From: Arcticibacter tournemirensis
GTDB lineage: Bacteria > Bacteroidota > Bacteroidia > Sphingobacteriales > Sphingobacteriaceae
Direction of reading: 5' to 3'
NCBI RefSeq assembly: GCF_006716645.1
Contig: NZ_VFPL01000001.1
Coordinates: forward strand, 4,774,001 to 4,838,000
Length of the DNA stretch: 64,000 nt
The notes beneath the pieces are model-generated. The model was not told where the DNA came from, did no database searches, and was given only the letters and a program-made list of their open reading frames with translations. Shown here one piece after another: positions 31,832 through 40,424 of the stretch. The position numbers and the translations under genes were made by a program. The first letter of the stretch is position 1. The number at the start of each line of letters is the position of its first letter.

Positions 31832-31887
31832 TTTATTTAAATTTTACTTTTTACTAATTTATGTGACTGAGCTTTCAGGTGTCTGTC

Positions 31888-32406
31888 TTAACCTCTATCT
31901 TGTAATGTTTTAACTATACCTGCAAGCTTATTTCCACCTGATGAAAGGGCCGAAATAACGTTCTTAGCAGGCGACTGCAATAATCCAATGATTTCGCCGA
32001 TAAGCTCTTCCTTAGATTTGAGGGTTGCCAGTGCATCTAATTGATTGTCACCTATGAAAAGTGCAGAATCAATGTAGGCGCCTTTTAAAACCGGCTTATC
32101 ACCTTTTTTTCTAAGTTCTTTGATAAGCTTCGCAGGAGCATTTGCTACTGACGAAAACAAAATCGTAGAAGAACCTTTTAATGCTTCATCTAACTCCGGA
32201 GCTTCTAATCCAGCAGCTTCCATTGCCTTACGGATCAGAGTATTCTTTGCGACCTGGATAGGAATCCCGCTCTCAAAGAACTTCCGGCGTATTGCATTGA
32301 TCTTAGCAACTGAAAGATTTGCAGTATCGGTAATGTAAAAGTTCCCGTACTCCTTAATCTGCGCAGCAAGGGATTGAACAATCTCGTGTTTCTCTTCTTT
32401 TGTCAT
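31888..32406 (-). CDS. rplJ: 50S ribosomal protein uL10
   Basis: This is the 172-residue stalk base protein. The N-terminal rRNA-binding domain contains FYITDTANLSVAKINAIRRK and VAKNTLIRKA. The C-terminal helix that binds L12 dimers includes NVISALSSGGNKLAGIVKTL. The start codon lies only 2 bp after the rplA stop, so there is no room for the separate L10-binding leader known from Escherichia coli. Autoregulation, if any, must act elsewhere in the transcript. Confidence 0.97.
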   Translation of the reverse strand: MTKEEKHEIVQSLAAQIKEYGNFYITDTANLSVAKINAIRRKFFESGIPIQVAKNTLIRKAMEAAGLEAPELDEALKGSSTILFSSVANAPAKLIKELRKKGDKPVLKGAYIDSALFIGDNQLDALATLKSKEELIGEIIGLLQSPAKNVISALSSGGNKLAGIVKTLQDRG

Positions 32407-32408
32407 GA

Positions 32409-33107
32409 TTAGATCCCCGCTACTGTTTTAGTTTCAATTTCGATTCCGGGAGACATAGTAGAAGAGATATGAATGCTCTTAAAATATGTTCCTTTTGCTG
32501 CTGATGGTTTCAATCTCGAAAGTGTCTGGAGTACTTCCAACGCATTTTCATAGATCTTATCAGCAGGGAAAGATACTTTTCCTATTGAAGTATGAATGAT
32601 TCCGGTTTTGTCAACCTTAAAATCAATTTTACCACCCTTTACATCAGTTACTGCCTTTCCTACTTCCGTAGTAACAGTACCAGACTTAGGATTTGGCATC
32701 AAGTTACGCGGACCGAGAATACGACCCAGCCTACCAACTTTCGCCATCACACTTGGCATGGTGATAATGATATCCACATCGGTCCACCCACCTTCTATTT
32801 TTGAAATATACTCATCCAGGCCAACATAATCCGCACCGGCTGCTTTCGCTTCTTCTTCCTTCTCAGGTGTTACCAAAGCCAGAACCCGCACAGTTTTACC
32901 TGTACCATGAGGAAGGGTAGCAATACCACGAACCATCTGATTTGCCTTACGCGGATCAACGCCCAAACGAACATCGATATCCACAGAAGCATCAAACTTG
33001 GTCGTCGTTACTTCTTTAACAAGAGCAGATGCATCTTGTAAAGAATACGCTTTACCCGCCTCAATCTTGGAGAGTGCCTTTTTTTGATTTTTTGATAATC
33101 TAGCCAC
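32409..33107 (-). CDS. rplA: 50S ribosomal protein uL1
   Basis: This is the 232-residue L1 stalk protein. Characteristic segments are the [20 protein letters not shown] opening strand, [15 protein letters not shown], and the [10 protein letters not shown] loop that binds 23S rRNA. The start is a GTG at 33107. The next upstream in-frame triplets are GAA and the stop TAA, so no ATG is available. The gene follows rplK by 20 bp. Confidence 0.97.
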   Translation of the reverse strand: MARLSKNQKKALSKIEAGKAYSLQDASALVKEVTTTKFDASVDIDVRLGVDPRKANQMVRGIATLPHGTGKTVRVLALVTPEKEEEAKAAGADYVGLDEYISKIEGGWTDVDIIITMPSVMAKVGRLGRILGPRNLMPNPKSGTVTTEVGKAVTDVKGGKIDFKVDKTGIIHTSIGKVSFPADKIYENALEVLQTLSRLKPSAAKGTYFKSIHISSTMSPGIEIETKTVAGI

Positions 33108-33127
33108 TTCTTAACTGATTTAATTAA

Positions 33128-33571
33128 TTAACTGTTCCATGGTGCATTACCGGAAACGGTAATTCCCATACTACGTGCTGTACCGGCAACCATTTTCATC
33201 GCCGACTCTACAGTAAAAGCATTTAAGTCAGGCATTTTATCTTTAGCAATAGCCTCAACCTGCTCCCAGGATACCGAAGCAACCTTCTTGCGGTTAGGCT
33301 CTGCCGACCCACTCTTAATGCCTGAAACTTCAAGCAACTGTATTGCTACAGGAGGGGTTTTAATGATAAAATCAAATGACTTATCAGCGTATACTGTAAT
33401 TACAACAGGTAATACTTTACCTGGCTTATCCTGGGTGCGTGCATTGAACTGCTTGCAAAACTCCATGATATTCACCCCTTTTGCACCTAGAGCAGGTCCA
33501 ACCGGAGGTGATGGATTCGCAGCGCCACCCTTGATCTGTAATTTTACTAACGCACTGACTTCTTTTGCCAT
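33128..33571 (-). CDS. rplK: 50S ribosomal protein uL11
   Basis: This is the 147-residue protein of the GTPase-associated centre. It shows the glycine/proline-rich [20 protein letters not shown] near residue 15, the methyl-acceptor lysine-rich N-terminus, and the rRNA-binding C-terminal domain ending in [12 protein letters not shown]. It heads rplKAJL. The 172-bp gap to nusG contains an inverted heptanucleotide repeat array. Confidence 0.97.
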   Translation of the reverse strand: MAKEVSALVKLQIKGGAANPSPPVGPALGAKGVNIMEFCKQFNARTQDKPGKVLPVVITVYADKSFDFIIKTPPVAIQLLEVSGIKSGSAEPNRKKVASVSWEQVEAIAKDKMPDLNAFTVESAMKMVAGTARSMGITVSGNAPWNS

Positions 33572-33639
33572 TTTTGTTTATTTATTTATTACTCAATGTT
33601 AGTAAGTGGAAGCTATGTAACATTTAAGATTTTTATTCA

Positions 33640-33745
33640 GTATCAAGATTTTAGTATCAGGTAGCAAGATTTCCATTTTAGACGCCAAGTAAGAATCTTG
33701 CTGTTTGTGTCTTGATACTTGATACTAATATCTTGATACTATATT
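33640..33745. repeat. Inverted heptanucleotide arrays between nusG and rplK
   Basis: The left arm (33640-33674) reads as heptamers GTATCAA, GATTTTA, GTATCAG, GTAGCAA, GATTTCC. The right arm (33711-33745) reads CTTGATA, CTTGATA, CTAATAT, CTTGATA, CTATATT. AGTATCAAGAT at 33639-33649 is the exact reverse complement of 33730-33740. The right arm touches the nusG stop codon. Confidence 0.85.
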
Positions 33746-34286
33746 ATTCTTTCTCTACCTGCATATAATTCAACTCCAGAGGAGTACGGCGTCCGAAGAT
33801 CTTCACCATTACCTTTAACTTCTTCTTCTCTTCGTTTACTTCCTCTATAACACCGGTGAAACCATTGAACGGACCATCCATTACCTTAACATTCTCGCCA
33901 ACATAATACGGGATGTTCATGGTTTCGCCCTGCTGGCTCATCTCGTCTACTTTTCCCAGTATACGGTTTACCTCCGCCGGACGTAATGGAACAGCGTTGC
34001 CCCCCTTGTCGCCAAGAAAACCAATTACACTGTTTATATTTTTTATAACGTGTTCGAGCTCTCCGTCTAAAGCTGCTTCTATCAGAACATACCCAGGATA
34101 AAAATTCCTTTCTTTAGCAATCTTCTTCCCTTCACGCATCTGATAGTATTTTTCCATAGGTATCAGAACCTGAGGTAGTAAATGAGAAATACCAAGGCGG
34201 TTAACCTCGGTTTCTATATATTGCTTTACTTTCTTTTCCTTACCACTAACTGCTCTGACAACGTACCACTTCAGTTGATCACTCAT
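33744..34286 (-). CDS. nusG: Transcription termination/antitermination factor NusG
   Basis: This is a 180-residue NusG. The N-terminal NGN domain that binds RNA polymerase begins [19 protein letters not shown] and includes [10 protein letters not shown]. The C-terminal KOW domain carries [18 protein letters not shown]. Start ATG 34286 ([10 protein letters not shown]) is preferred; an ATG four codons upstream (34298), one base after the secE stop, is possible. Order secE-nusG-rplK is the universal arrangement. Confidence 0.95.
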   Translation of the reverse strand: MSDQLKWYVVRAVSGKEKKVKQYIETEVNRLGISHLLPQVLIPMEKYYQMREGKKIAKERNFYPGYVLIEAALDGELEHVIKNINSVIGFLGDKGGNAVPLRPAEVNRILGKVDEMSQQGETMNIPYYVGENVKVMDGPFNGFTGVIEEVNEEKKKLKVMVKIFGRRTPLELNYMQVEKE

Positions 34287-34299
34287 TGTATTGTTCATT

Positions 34300-34494
34300 T
34301 TAAGCAACCGACCTGTAGAAAAATTTCAAAAGATTGCCGGCAGATTCATCCATAGCTAAAATCATCAGCGCAATAATCACTGAGGCTACAAGCACAATGA
34401 CCGCTGAATTTTGTAACTCTGTCCAGGTCGGCCATGATACCTTATGGAGCATTTCATCATAAGACTCTTTTATAAATTCAACTACGTTAGCCAT
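34300..34494 (-). CDS. secE: Preprotein translocase subunit SecE
   Basis: This is a 64-residue single-span SecE that clamps SecY in the translocon. An amphipathic helix ([21 protein letters not shown]) contains the conserved [10 protein letters not shown] motif. One membrane helix follows at about residues 33-55. The ATG at 34494 is used; the longer open frame upstream overlaps the tRNA-Trp gene. It is 16 bp downstream of that tRNA. Confidence 0.95.
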   Translation of the reverse strand: MANVVEFIKESYDEMLHKVSWPTWTELQNSAVIVLVASVIIALMILAMDESAGNLLKFFYRSVA

Positions 34495-34510
34495 TTTTTG
34501 CAAACTTAAG

Positions 34511-34581
34511 CACGGGCACAAGGATTCGAACCCTGATCAAAGGTTTTGGAGACCTCTATTCTACCATTGAACTATGCCCGT
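34511..34581 (-). tRNA. tRNA-Trp (CCA)
   Basis: A full cloverleaf is present on the minus strand. Acceptor ACGGGCA pairs with TGCCCGT, the anticodon loop has CCA, and the T loop is GGTTCGAATCC. No CCA end is encoded. It lies between tuf and secE, a common bacterial position. Confidence 0.95.
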
Positions 34582-34699
34582 AATTTTATCTCCCTCAGAA
34601 GATTTAAGATTGATTTTTATTTTTTAGAACAAAGTACCCAGAGATTCTGAGTACTTTGTAATTTATCTATTCATCCAACCGCGTTAACGGTGTCGAATG

Positions 34700-35887
34700 T
34701 TATTTTAAAATTTCAGTTACCTGACCGGCACCTACAGTTCTACCACCTTCGCGGATAGCGAAACGTAAACCTTTTTCCATCGCAATCGCGTTGATAAGTT
34801 TTACAGTGATAGTAACGTTATCACCAGGCATAACCATTTCTACACCTTCAGCCAGTGAAATCTCACCAGTTACGTCTGTGGTACGGAAATAGAACTGAGG
34901 ACGATATTTGTTGAAGAATGGAGTGTGACGACCACCTTCAGCTTTTGATAAAACGTAAACCTCAGCTTTGAAATCTGTGTGAGGAGTTACTGAACCTGGT
35001 TTACAGATAACCATACCACGACGGATATCAGTCTTTTCAATACCACGTAACAATAAACCTACGTTGTCACCAGCTTCACCTCTGTCAAGGATCTTACGGA
35101 ACATTTCAACACCTGTTACTGTTGATTTCAGGTTTTCAGCTCCCATACCCAGGATTTCAACCGGCTCACCAGAGTTGATAACACCACGCTCGATACGACC
35201 AGTTGCTACTGTTCCACGACCAGTGATAGAGAATACGTCTTCAACCGGCATTAAGAAAGGAAGGTCAGTCAGACGTGGAGGAATTGGAATATAGCTATCT
35301 ACAGCTTCCATTAATTCCATGATCTTAGCTACCCACTGTGCATCTCCATTCAGTCCGCCTAATGCAGAACCACGGATTACAGGAATATCATCACCAGGGA
35401 ATTCATAGAATGATAATAATTCACGAACTTCCATTTCTACTAAGTCTAATAACTCAGGATCGTCTACCATGTCAACCTTGTTCATGAAAACAACAAGTGC
35501 AGGTACACCTACCTGACGCGCTAACAGGATGTGCTCGCGAGTCTGTGGCATCGGACCGTCAGTTGCAGCAACTACCAGGATAGCTCCGTCCATCTGAGCC
35601 GCACCAGTAACCATGTTCTTTACATAGTCAGCGTGTCCGGGACAGTCAACGTGTGCATAGTGACGATTTGCTGTTGCATACTCAACGTGTGCAGTATTGA
35701 TAGTGATACCTCTTTCTTTTTCCTCAGGTGCAGAGTCAATAGAATCAAATGAACGAGCCTCAGACAAACCGGCATCAGCTAATACTTTAGTGATAGCAGC
35801 AGTAAGAGTGGTTTTACCGTGGTCAACGTGGCCGATAGTACCGATATTTAAGTGCGGTTTACTGCGGTCAAATTTTTCTTTTGCCAT
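34700..35887 (-). CDS. tuf: Elongation factor Tu
   Basis: This 395-residue GTPase delivers aminoacyl-tRNA to the ribosome. G1 is GHVDHGKT, G2 region [13 protein letters not shown]3 [13 protein letters not shown]4 NKVDMVDD and G5 SALGGL. The two beta-barrel domains follow, with the usual [13 protein letters not shown] end. It sits between tRNA-Thr(GGT) and tRNA-Trp in one leftward unit. Only one tuf copy is visible in this window. Confidence 0.98.
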   Translation of the reverse strand: MAKEKFDRSKPHLNIGTIGHVDHGKTTLTAAITKVLADAGLSEARSFDSIDSAPEEKERGITINTAHVEYATANRHYAHVDCPGHADYVKNMVTGAAQMDGAILVVAATDGPMPQTREHILLARQVGVPALVVFMNKVDMVDDPELLDLVEMEVRELLSFYEFPGDDIPVIRGSALGGLNGDAQWVAKIMELMEAVDSYIPIPPRLTDLPFLMPVEDVFSITGRGTVATGRIERGVINSGEPVEILGMGAENLKSTVTGVEMFRKILDRGEAGDNVGLLLRGIEKTDIRRGMVICKPGSVTPHTDFKAEVYVLSKAEGGRHTPFFNKYRPQFYFRTTDVTGEISLAEGVEMVMPGDNVTITVKLINAIAMEKGLRFAIREGGRTVGAGQVTEILK

Positions 35888-35945
35888 GTTTTTATACTAA
35901 TTAGTAGGTTATTATTTTTATTGTATTTGATTATATACCTTCCTG

Positions 35946-36017
<72 letters not shown>

Positions 36018-36102
36018 TTATTCATCTTTTGCAGTTTCATTTATCAGTTCTTGGAAATAACAAACTGCAAACGACAAACTGCCGGCTGCTAAATTTAAAA
36101 TG

Positions 36103-36175
36103 AGCGGAAGACGAGGTTCGAACTCGCGACCTATAGCTTGGAAGGCTATCGCTCTACCAACTGAGCTACTTCCGC
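36103..36175 (-). tRNA. tRNA-Gly (TCC)
   Basis: Minus-strand cloverleaf with acceptor GCGGAAG / CTTCCGC, anticodon stem ATAGC/GCTAT and loop CTTCCAA giving anticodon TCC. T-arm AGTTCGAACC. CCA is not encoded. Confidence 0.95.
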
Positions 36176-36304
36176 TTATTTTTATTACATTCCGATTCTA
36201 GATGATCAACAAAAACACCAGTTTCAATAAAACTTAAAACCTGTTTGCTTTATATGATTAAGAAACAAAGTTTCTAATCGTGATTCTAAAATCCAAAACA
36301 TCTG

Positions 36305-36385
36305 TGGGGAGAGAAGGATTCGAACCTTCGAAGCCGAAGCAACGGATTTACAGTCCGTCCCATTTAGCCACTCTGGAATCTCCCC
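36305..36385 (-). tRNA. tRNA-Tyr (GTA)
   Basis: Minus-strand class II tRNA with a long variable arm. Acceptor GGGGAGA / TCTCCCC, anticodon loop CTGTAAA with GTA, T-arm GGTTCGAATCC. CCA is not encoded. Confidence 0.95.
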
Positions 36386-36448
36386 AGCCTGATTTCCATT
36401 TTAACCTGTCGCCACAACCGCAACATCAGATCAAAACTGTAAACCCGG

Positions 36449-36521
<73 letters not shown>

Positions 36522-36566
36522 TTTTATCTCTTATCTTTACCTTTTATTCTATTGAGTAACGGCCTG

Positions 36567-36574
36567 CAAAGGTA
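36567..36574 (-). promoter_or_regulatory. -7 box of the tRNA-tuf operon promoter
   Basis: TACCTTTG on the minus strand matches TAnnTTTG exactly. A TTTACA element lies about 20 bp upstream, and the first tRNA begins 46 bp downstream. The remaining bases of this 300-bp gap (36522-36822) hold only this promoter, AT-rich sequence and the hpf terminator. Confidence 0.7.
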
Positions 36575-36704
36575 AGAGTTTTTTTTGATATTTTATTGTA
36601 AATTTAAACTTTTAAAGAACACCTCCCTTTCTGCTAAATTCTACGCTTAGAACCTCTCCAAAAGGGATTGCAAATCTACACAAAATACCCTTGCAACAAA
36701 ATTT

Positions 36705-36741
36705 TTTTCAAAAAAAATCCGGCAGTCTGAAAACTGCCGGA
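36705..36741 (-). terminator. Terminator after hpf
   Basis: A perfect 9-bp stem (TCCGGCAGT / ACTGCCGGA, 36718-36726 with 36733-36741, 6-base loop) is followed on the minus strand by a run of T. It ends the rpsU-xerC-hpf unit. Confidence 0.9.
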
Positions 36742-36822
36742 AAACCTATTAAAGTTACACATTAGATGCAGCTCGAATCCCCGCTCTGCCTGCGCAAAAC
36801 GAAAGAGCTGTAACATCTTCCG

Positions 36823-37161
36823 TTATTCTTCCTCAATCAGTAGTTCTTCGGTCTTCTGACCAACAACACCTCTCGACTTCGCTTTGTGCTTATCAACCTG
36901 TCGTCTCAACGACTCAATTGCCAGATCCGTGGCCTCCTCAAACGATTTACATTGTTCTTTTGCGAACAATTGATTACCCGGTAACATTAGTTTTATTTCG
37001 GTGATCTTATTCTGCTCATCTTCGGTTTTTTCCAGCTTCAGATAAACTTCAGCGCTTATTATCTGATCGAAGATTTGGTCAAGCTTGTCTGCTTTCTTTT
37101 GAATAAAGGCCAACAACTTCTTGTCGGCAGTAAAATGAATGGATTGAACTGTTATTTTCAT
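36823..37161 (-). CDS. hpf: Ribosome hibernation promoting factor, short form
   Basis: This is a 112-residue HPF/RaiA-family protein that binds the 30S decoding centre and favours inactive ribosomes. It consists of the N-terminal beta-alpha fold only (MKITVQSIHFTADKKLLAFI to LAIESLRRQVDKHK), with no C-terminal dimerisation domain. A strong Shine-Dalgarno sequence precedes its start, unusual in this window. It follows xerC by 15 bp in the rpsU-xerC-hpf order that is frequent in Bacteroidota. Confidence 0.9.
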   Translation of the reverse strand: MKITVQSIHFTADKKLLAFIQKKADKLDQIFDQIISAEVYLKLEKTEDEQNKITEIKLMLPGNQLFAKEQCKSFEEATDLAIESLRRQVDKHKAKSRGVVGQKTEELLIEEE

Positions 37162-37166
37162 CTTTT

Positions 37167-37171
37167 CCTCC
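37167..37171 (-). promoter_or_regulatory. Strong Shine-Dalgarno sequence of hpf
   Basis: AAGGAGGAAAAGATG on the minus strand places GGAGG 5 bases before the hpf start. Most other genes here lack any such element. Confidence 0.8.
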
Positions 37172-37176
37172 TTTTT

Positions 37177-38055
37177 TTAAGCCTTTGGATGGGCTTGTTT
37201 GTAAATCGATTTTAACCTTTCAACAGAATTGTGTGTATACACCTGAGTGGCAGCCAGACTGGCATGCCCCAGCAGTTCCTTTATCGCGTTTAAGTCAGCT
37301 CCGTTATTCAACAGACTGGTAGCAAAGGAATGACGCAGCACGTGTGGGCTTCGCTTCCCTGCAGTTGTAATAAACGACAAATATTTCTTTACTATCCGAT
37401 AAATTAATGATGGATATGCCATTTTCCCCTCATCTGTTACAATCAAAGCTACAGAATCATTCCCAAATTGTTGCGCCCTTTTTTCCTGTATATATTGCCT
37501 GATCAGCTTCAGCAGAGACGAATTTACAGGGACGATCCGCTCCTTACCACGCTTTCCCATAATACGGATATTCTGCTCATAGTAATTAACATCCCCCTCT
37601 TTTACAGCAATCAGCTCTGAAAGACGCATACCGGTACCAAACAGTAGTTCTACTACCATTTTATTTCTGATACCACTAAAATCTTCTGTAAAAATATCGC
37701 TGCTGTCCAGCAACGAATTAAGTTTATCTTCTTGTACTACAACGGGCAGATGTTTTGGAATCTTAAGCGCCTTTACACGCAATACCGGATTTTCATCCAA
37801 CAGATTTTCACGGTTCAGGAATTTATAAAAACTACGGAGAGTAGATAATTTTCGATTGATGGTTCTGGCATCCGAATACTCCATCAGCTCTACAATCCAT
37901 GCACGGACATCGGGATACTTTGCTGATGAAAACGCTGTCTCTCTTAAAGACAAGAACGAGTCGAATTGTTCAAGGTCCCTAATATAAGCACTGATCGTGT
38001 GCCCCGAGTATCGTTTTTCGTATTTAAGATAATTGCCGAACTGCTCTATAAACAT
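37177..38055 (-). CDS. xerC: Tyrosine recombinase XerC/XerD
   Basis: This 292-residue site-specific recombinase resolves chromosome dimers at dif. It has the N-terminal SAM-like core-binding domain (FGNYLKYEKRYSGHTISAY). The catalytic domain has the active-site arginine in GTGMRLSELIAV, HVLRHSFATSLL (HxxR), LGHASLAATQVYTH (second His and the nucleophile Tyr). The start ATG 38055 is taken; one codon upstream is a TTG. Flanks of rpsU and hpf, with no integrase-type att repeats nearby, indicate the housekeeping enzyme. XerC versus XerD cannot be separated confidently. Confidence 0.9.
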   Translation of the reverse strand: MFIEQFGNYLKYEKRYSGHTISAYIRDLEQFDSFLSLRETAFSSAKYPDVRAWIVELMEYSDARTINRKLSTLRSFYKFLNRENLLDENPVLRVKALKIPKHLPVVVQEDKLNSLLDSSDIFTEDFSGIRNKMVVELLFGTGMRLSELIAVKEGDVNYYEQNIRIMGKRGKERIVPVNSSLLKLIRQYIQEKRAQQFGNDSVALIVTDEGKMAYPSLIYRIVKKYLSFITTAGKRSPHVLRHSFATSLLNNGADLNAIKELLGHASLAATQVYTHNSVERLKSIYKQAHPKA

Positions 38056-38123
38056 CAAAAACTATTTGCATATCACAAAGGCAATATACAAATAGTTTCA
38101 ATTCAAAAAAATTATGAAGAAAT

Positions 38124-38315
38124 TTAAACGATATCCTGGTTGAGAGTTTGTTTGTACACGGCACGTTTAACGACGTTCCGACGAGATACAGATTTCTTTT
38201 CAAAAGCCTGACGGCTACGTAGTTCTCTCAATACTCCGGTTTTCTCAAATTTCTTTTTGAAGCGTTTCAGGGCTTTATCCAAAGACTCGCCATCTTTTAC
38301 GTTGATAATAATCAT
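38124..38315 (-). CDS. rpsU: 30S ribosomal protein bS21
   Basis: This is a 63-residue bS21. The basic helices SLDKALKRFKKKFEKTGVL and RELRSRQAFEKKSVSRRNV are typical. In Bacteroidota bS21 helps hide the 3' end of 16S rRNA, so most genes do not use Shine-Dalgarno pairing. This gene itself has a strong AGGAGGT 10 bases before its ATG. It has its own TATTTTTG promoter and is followed by xerC and hpf. Confidence 0.95.
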   Translation of the reverse strand: MIIINVKDGESLDKALKRFKKKFEKTGVLRELRSRQAFEKKSVSRRNVVKRAVYKQTLNQDIV

Positions 38316-38325
38316 ATGCTTATAT

Positions 38326-38332
38326 ACCTCCT
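38326..38332 (-). promoter_or_regulatory. Strong Shine-Dalgarno sequence of rpsU
   Basis: AGGAGGT on the minus strand lies 10 bases before the ATG. Its presence on rpsU fits proposed feedback control by ribosomes lacking bS21. Confidence 0.8.
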
Positions 38333-38349
38333 CTCTTTTTTAAGGACTG

Positions 38350-38357
38350 CAAAAATA
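38350..38357 (-). promoter_or_regulatory. -7 box of the rpsU promoter
   Basis: TATTTTTG on the minus strand matches TAnnTTTG exactly, 34 bp before the rpsU start. Confidence 0.65.
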
Positions 38358-38540
38358 TGTAAAATATTCTAAATTAGAACATTCAATTTTACTTTTCTTT
38401 ACTTCCGCATCTCTGGGTTACCTTTCCTGTATTAAGGTTGAAATACACTGATACCTCATGATTAATAAAAAGAATGTGATATCAATCTTCCCAAGGTATG
38501 ATCTCAGTCATATGAAAAAAATGTTATAACCTGCATTTTT

Positions 38541-38575
38541 GTAGTGTAAATAATTGATTCAATTGTTTACACTAC
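38541..38575. other. 35-bp near-perfect palindrome in a gene-free gap
   Basis: The arms GTAGTGTAAA and TTTACACTAC enclose AATTGA-T-TCAATT. The only departure from symmetry is a T/G pair, which would be a U-G wobble in RNA. A further copy of TTGTTTACA follows at about 38583-38591. It could be an operator or the first stem of a small RNA that ends at the terminator at 38658. No gene starts on the plus strand for hundreds of bases. Confidence 0.6.
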
Positions 38576-38623
38576 ATTGATTTGTTTACATATTGATTTT
38601 GTTTTGAGTTAGTTTGGTTGATG

Positions 38624-38658
38624 AAGCGGCTTCCCACAATAAGAAGCCGCTTTTTTTT
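38624..38658 (+). terminator. Orphan plus-strand terminator
   Basis: A 9-bp stem (AAGCGGCTT at 38624-38632 with AAGCCGCTT at 38644-38652) is followed by eight T. No plus-strand gene precedes it: the nearest upstream genes all run leftward. It therefore implies an unannotated short transcript. Confidence 0.8.
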
Positions 38659-38679
38659 ACCCCACTGCGGGCAGAACGA

Positions 38680-38839
38680 TGGCAGGCTGACGGCAGGCTG
38701 CTGGCACATTTGATCGAGAATTCATCGACTGGGCATGCTGATTTCATCGACAATTCATCGACACGGAGTCGAATAACCAGGCTCGGGCCGTAGTATCGCT
38801 AAGGAATAAACCTGAGAGCAGTCTGCCGTCAGTCTGCCA
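38680..38839. repeat. Structured inverted repeat with 11-nt internal periodicity
   Basis: 22-base arms at 38680-38701 and 38818-38839 are complementary along their whole length if two G-U pairs are allowed. Each arm is itself built of two 11-nt units (GGCAGGCTGAC, GGCAGGCTGCT). Between them TTCATCGAC occurs three times (38721, 38743, 38754), the last two also 11 bases apart. The segment 38660-38935 is GC-richer than its surroundings and codes for nothing I recognise. Confidence 0.55.
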
Positions 38840-38935
38840 GCAGTCCCGAACCAGTCTCCCAAAGCCCACTACTACCCCAACATTCATCCGAATAAAACCG
38901 CCCAGGTACTAATTACAAGGAAATTGCAGGTATAC

Positions 38936-39463
38936 CTAAAAAGAGGTGAGACTCACTATATTCTCAGAAAACGTATCAAGCGACTTTCTACCATTAAGAA
39001 AATCCAGTCCAATCACAAAGGCAAAGCCTGCAACAACACCACCGAGTTCAGTTACCAGGTGGGCGGCAGCCTGCGCTGTACCACCTGTAGCCAGCAGGTC
39101 GTCATGTATCAGAACGTGGCTCCCGGGTTCAAATGCGTCGGTATGAATCTCTATGGATGCAGAACCGTATTCCAGCTCATATGATTTTTTCACGATCGTA
39201 AATGGAAGTTTTCCCGGCTTACGCACAGGAATAAAGGGAACCCCCAGCTTGTTAGCTAACATCAGACCGAAAAGGAAGCCACGGCTTTCAATGCCGGCGA
39301 CAACGTCAACCTTCGTACCTTTTAATTGTTCAACAAATGCCTCGATCACTTCTGTACAAAGTTGAGCATCTTTAAAAATGGGCGTAACGTCCTTAAAGAT
39401 TATTCCCGGTTTAGGGAAATCAGGAATGTCGCGGATTACAGATTTCAGTCTCTCACTAATCAT
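38936..39463 (-). CDS. apt: Adenine phosphoribosyltransferase
   Basis: This 175-residue enzyme joins adenine and PRPP to make AMP in purine salvage. VVAGIESRGFLFG binds the base and the PRPP loop is VLIHDDLLATGGTAQAA. Length and motifs are normal. The start ATG overlaps the stop of the upstream HhH gene as TGATG, so the two are coupled. Confidence 0.95.
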   Translation of the reverse strand: MISERLKSVIRDIPDFPKPGIIFKDVTPIFKDAQLCTEVIEAFVEQLKGTKVDVVAGIESRGFLFGLMLANKLGVPFIPVRKPGKLPFTIVKKSYELEYGSASIEIHTDAFEPGSHVLIHDDLLATGGTAQAAAHLVTELGGVVAGFAFVIGLDFLNGRKSLDTFSENIVSLTSF

Positions 39464-40374
39464 CAGAAAATTAAATAAGGCGCAATTTTACGCAAAATTT
39501 CCTCGTTTAGGATGGCTATTTTTTTAAGATCATTTATTCCGCTGTAGGGCCCATGTTGCTTGCGGTATTGAATAATAGCGTTCATCTGTTTATAGCTCAA
39601 ATACGGATAACCCTTTATTTCGTCGAAGGTAGCGGTGTTAAAATTCAATTTCCTTACCGGGCCGGAGTTCACTATTATTTGCCCCTCCAGAGAACTATAC
39701 CTGACTGAATCTATACCATAAACCTCTCTAAGCTGTTCCTTCCGGCAAAACCCTCCCAGCCTGTCGCGGTATCTTACGATCCGTGAAGCCAGAACCGGTC
39801 CTATTCCCCTTACAGTTTGCAACGTTGCCGAATCGGCGGAATTGAGGTCAACTACCACCGCAATATTTTTGAAATATTTCCGGGCACCGCCGCCTTCTTC
39901 AGTAACCCGGCCATACGCATGATATTCTTCAGGAATATTAATGTAAGGTTCAAGCTTGCTGTACATGAGGGCGTCAATGGAATAAATTCTCTTCAGGTCC
40001 TCCTTCTTCCAAAACTTACCACCTTTTGCCTCGTAATTCTTAATAACCCTGATCTGTTTTTTGCTTAACCCCAATTTCTGCCAGTCGGCTTCAGGGAGCT
40101 GATTGGGATTAAACCTGAAATAAACAGGAGCTTTCGCTAAGGCTTCAACATCCTCATAATCTTTATGATAGTTATGCCCGGAGCGCTTTATTTCTGATGC
40201 CCTGAATTCGGCTATTTCCTTCTTGAACCGGCTGAAATCATACGTCTCCTGAGAACGGAACCAGGAGGCCGCCAGCGGGACTAATAACACGATGAGCAGC
40301 AGCATGCAAAACACCAGAAGGCCATTCAGCTCTTTCCGGGTGAAGCTAAAAAACTCCGTCAAATACTTAAACAT
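39463..40374 (-). CDS. Membrane-anchored helix-hairpin-helix protein
   Basis: This is a 303-residue protein with one membrane helix at about residues 17-38, then repeated helix-hairpin-helix DNA-binding units of the ComEA type. Clear units are VDLNSADSATLQTVRGIGPVLASRIVRYRDRLGG (about residues 170-205) and the related LNFNTATFDEIKGYPYLSYKQMNAII near 245. The family is seen in DNA uptake and in uncharacterised envelope proteins of Bacteroidota. There are no other competence genes nearby. It overlaps apt by one base. Confidence 0.8.
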   Translation of the reverse strand: MFKYLTEFFSFTRKELNGLLVFCMLLLIVLLVPLAASWFRSQETYDFSRFKKEIAEFRASEIKRSGHNYHKDYEDVEALAKAPVYFRFNPNQLPEADWQKLGLSKKQIRVIKNYEAKGGKFWKKEDLKRIYSIDALMYSKLEPYINIPEEYHAYGRVTEEGGGARKYFKNIAVVVDLNSADSATLQTVRGIGPVLASRIVRYRDRLGGFCRKEQLREVYGIDSVRYSSLEGQIIVNSGPVRKLNFNTATFDEIKGYPYLSYKQMNAIIQYRKQHGPYSGINDLKKIAILNEEILRKIAPYLIF

Positions 40375-40424
40375 AAGGATAAGGTATTATTCGGAGCTAA
40401 ATTACGGAATATTACAAAAATTCC

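Noticed and set aside
36823..38358. Tyrosine recombinase beside tRNA genes as a sign of an integrated element
   Set aside because: The recombinase lies between rpsU and hpf, has XerC/D length and motifs, and no att-like direct repeats or cargo genes accompany it.
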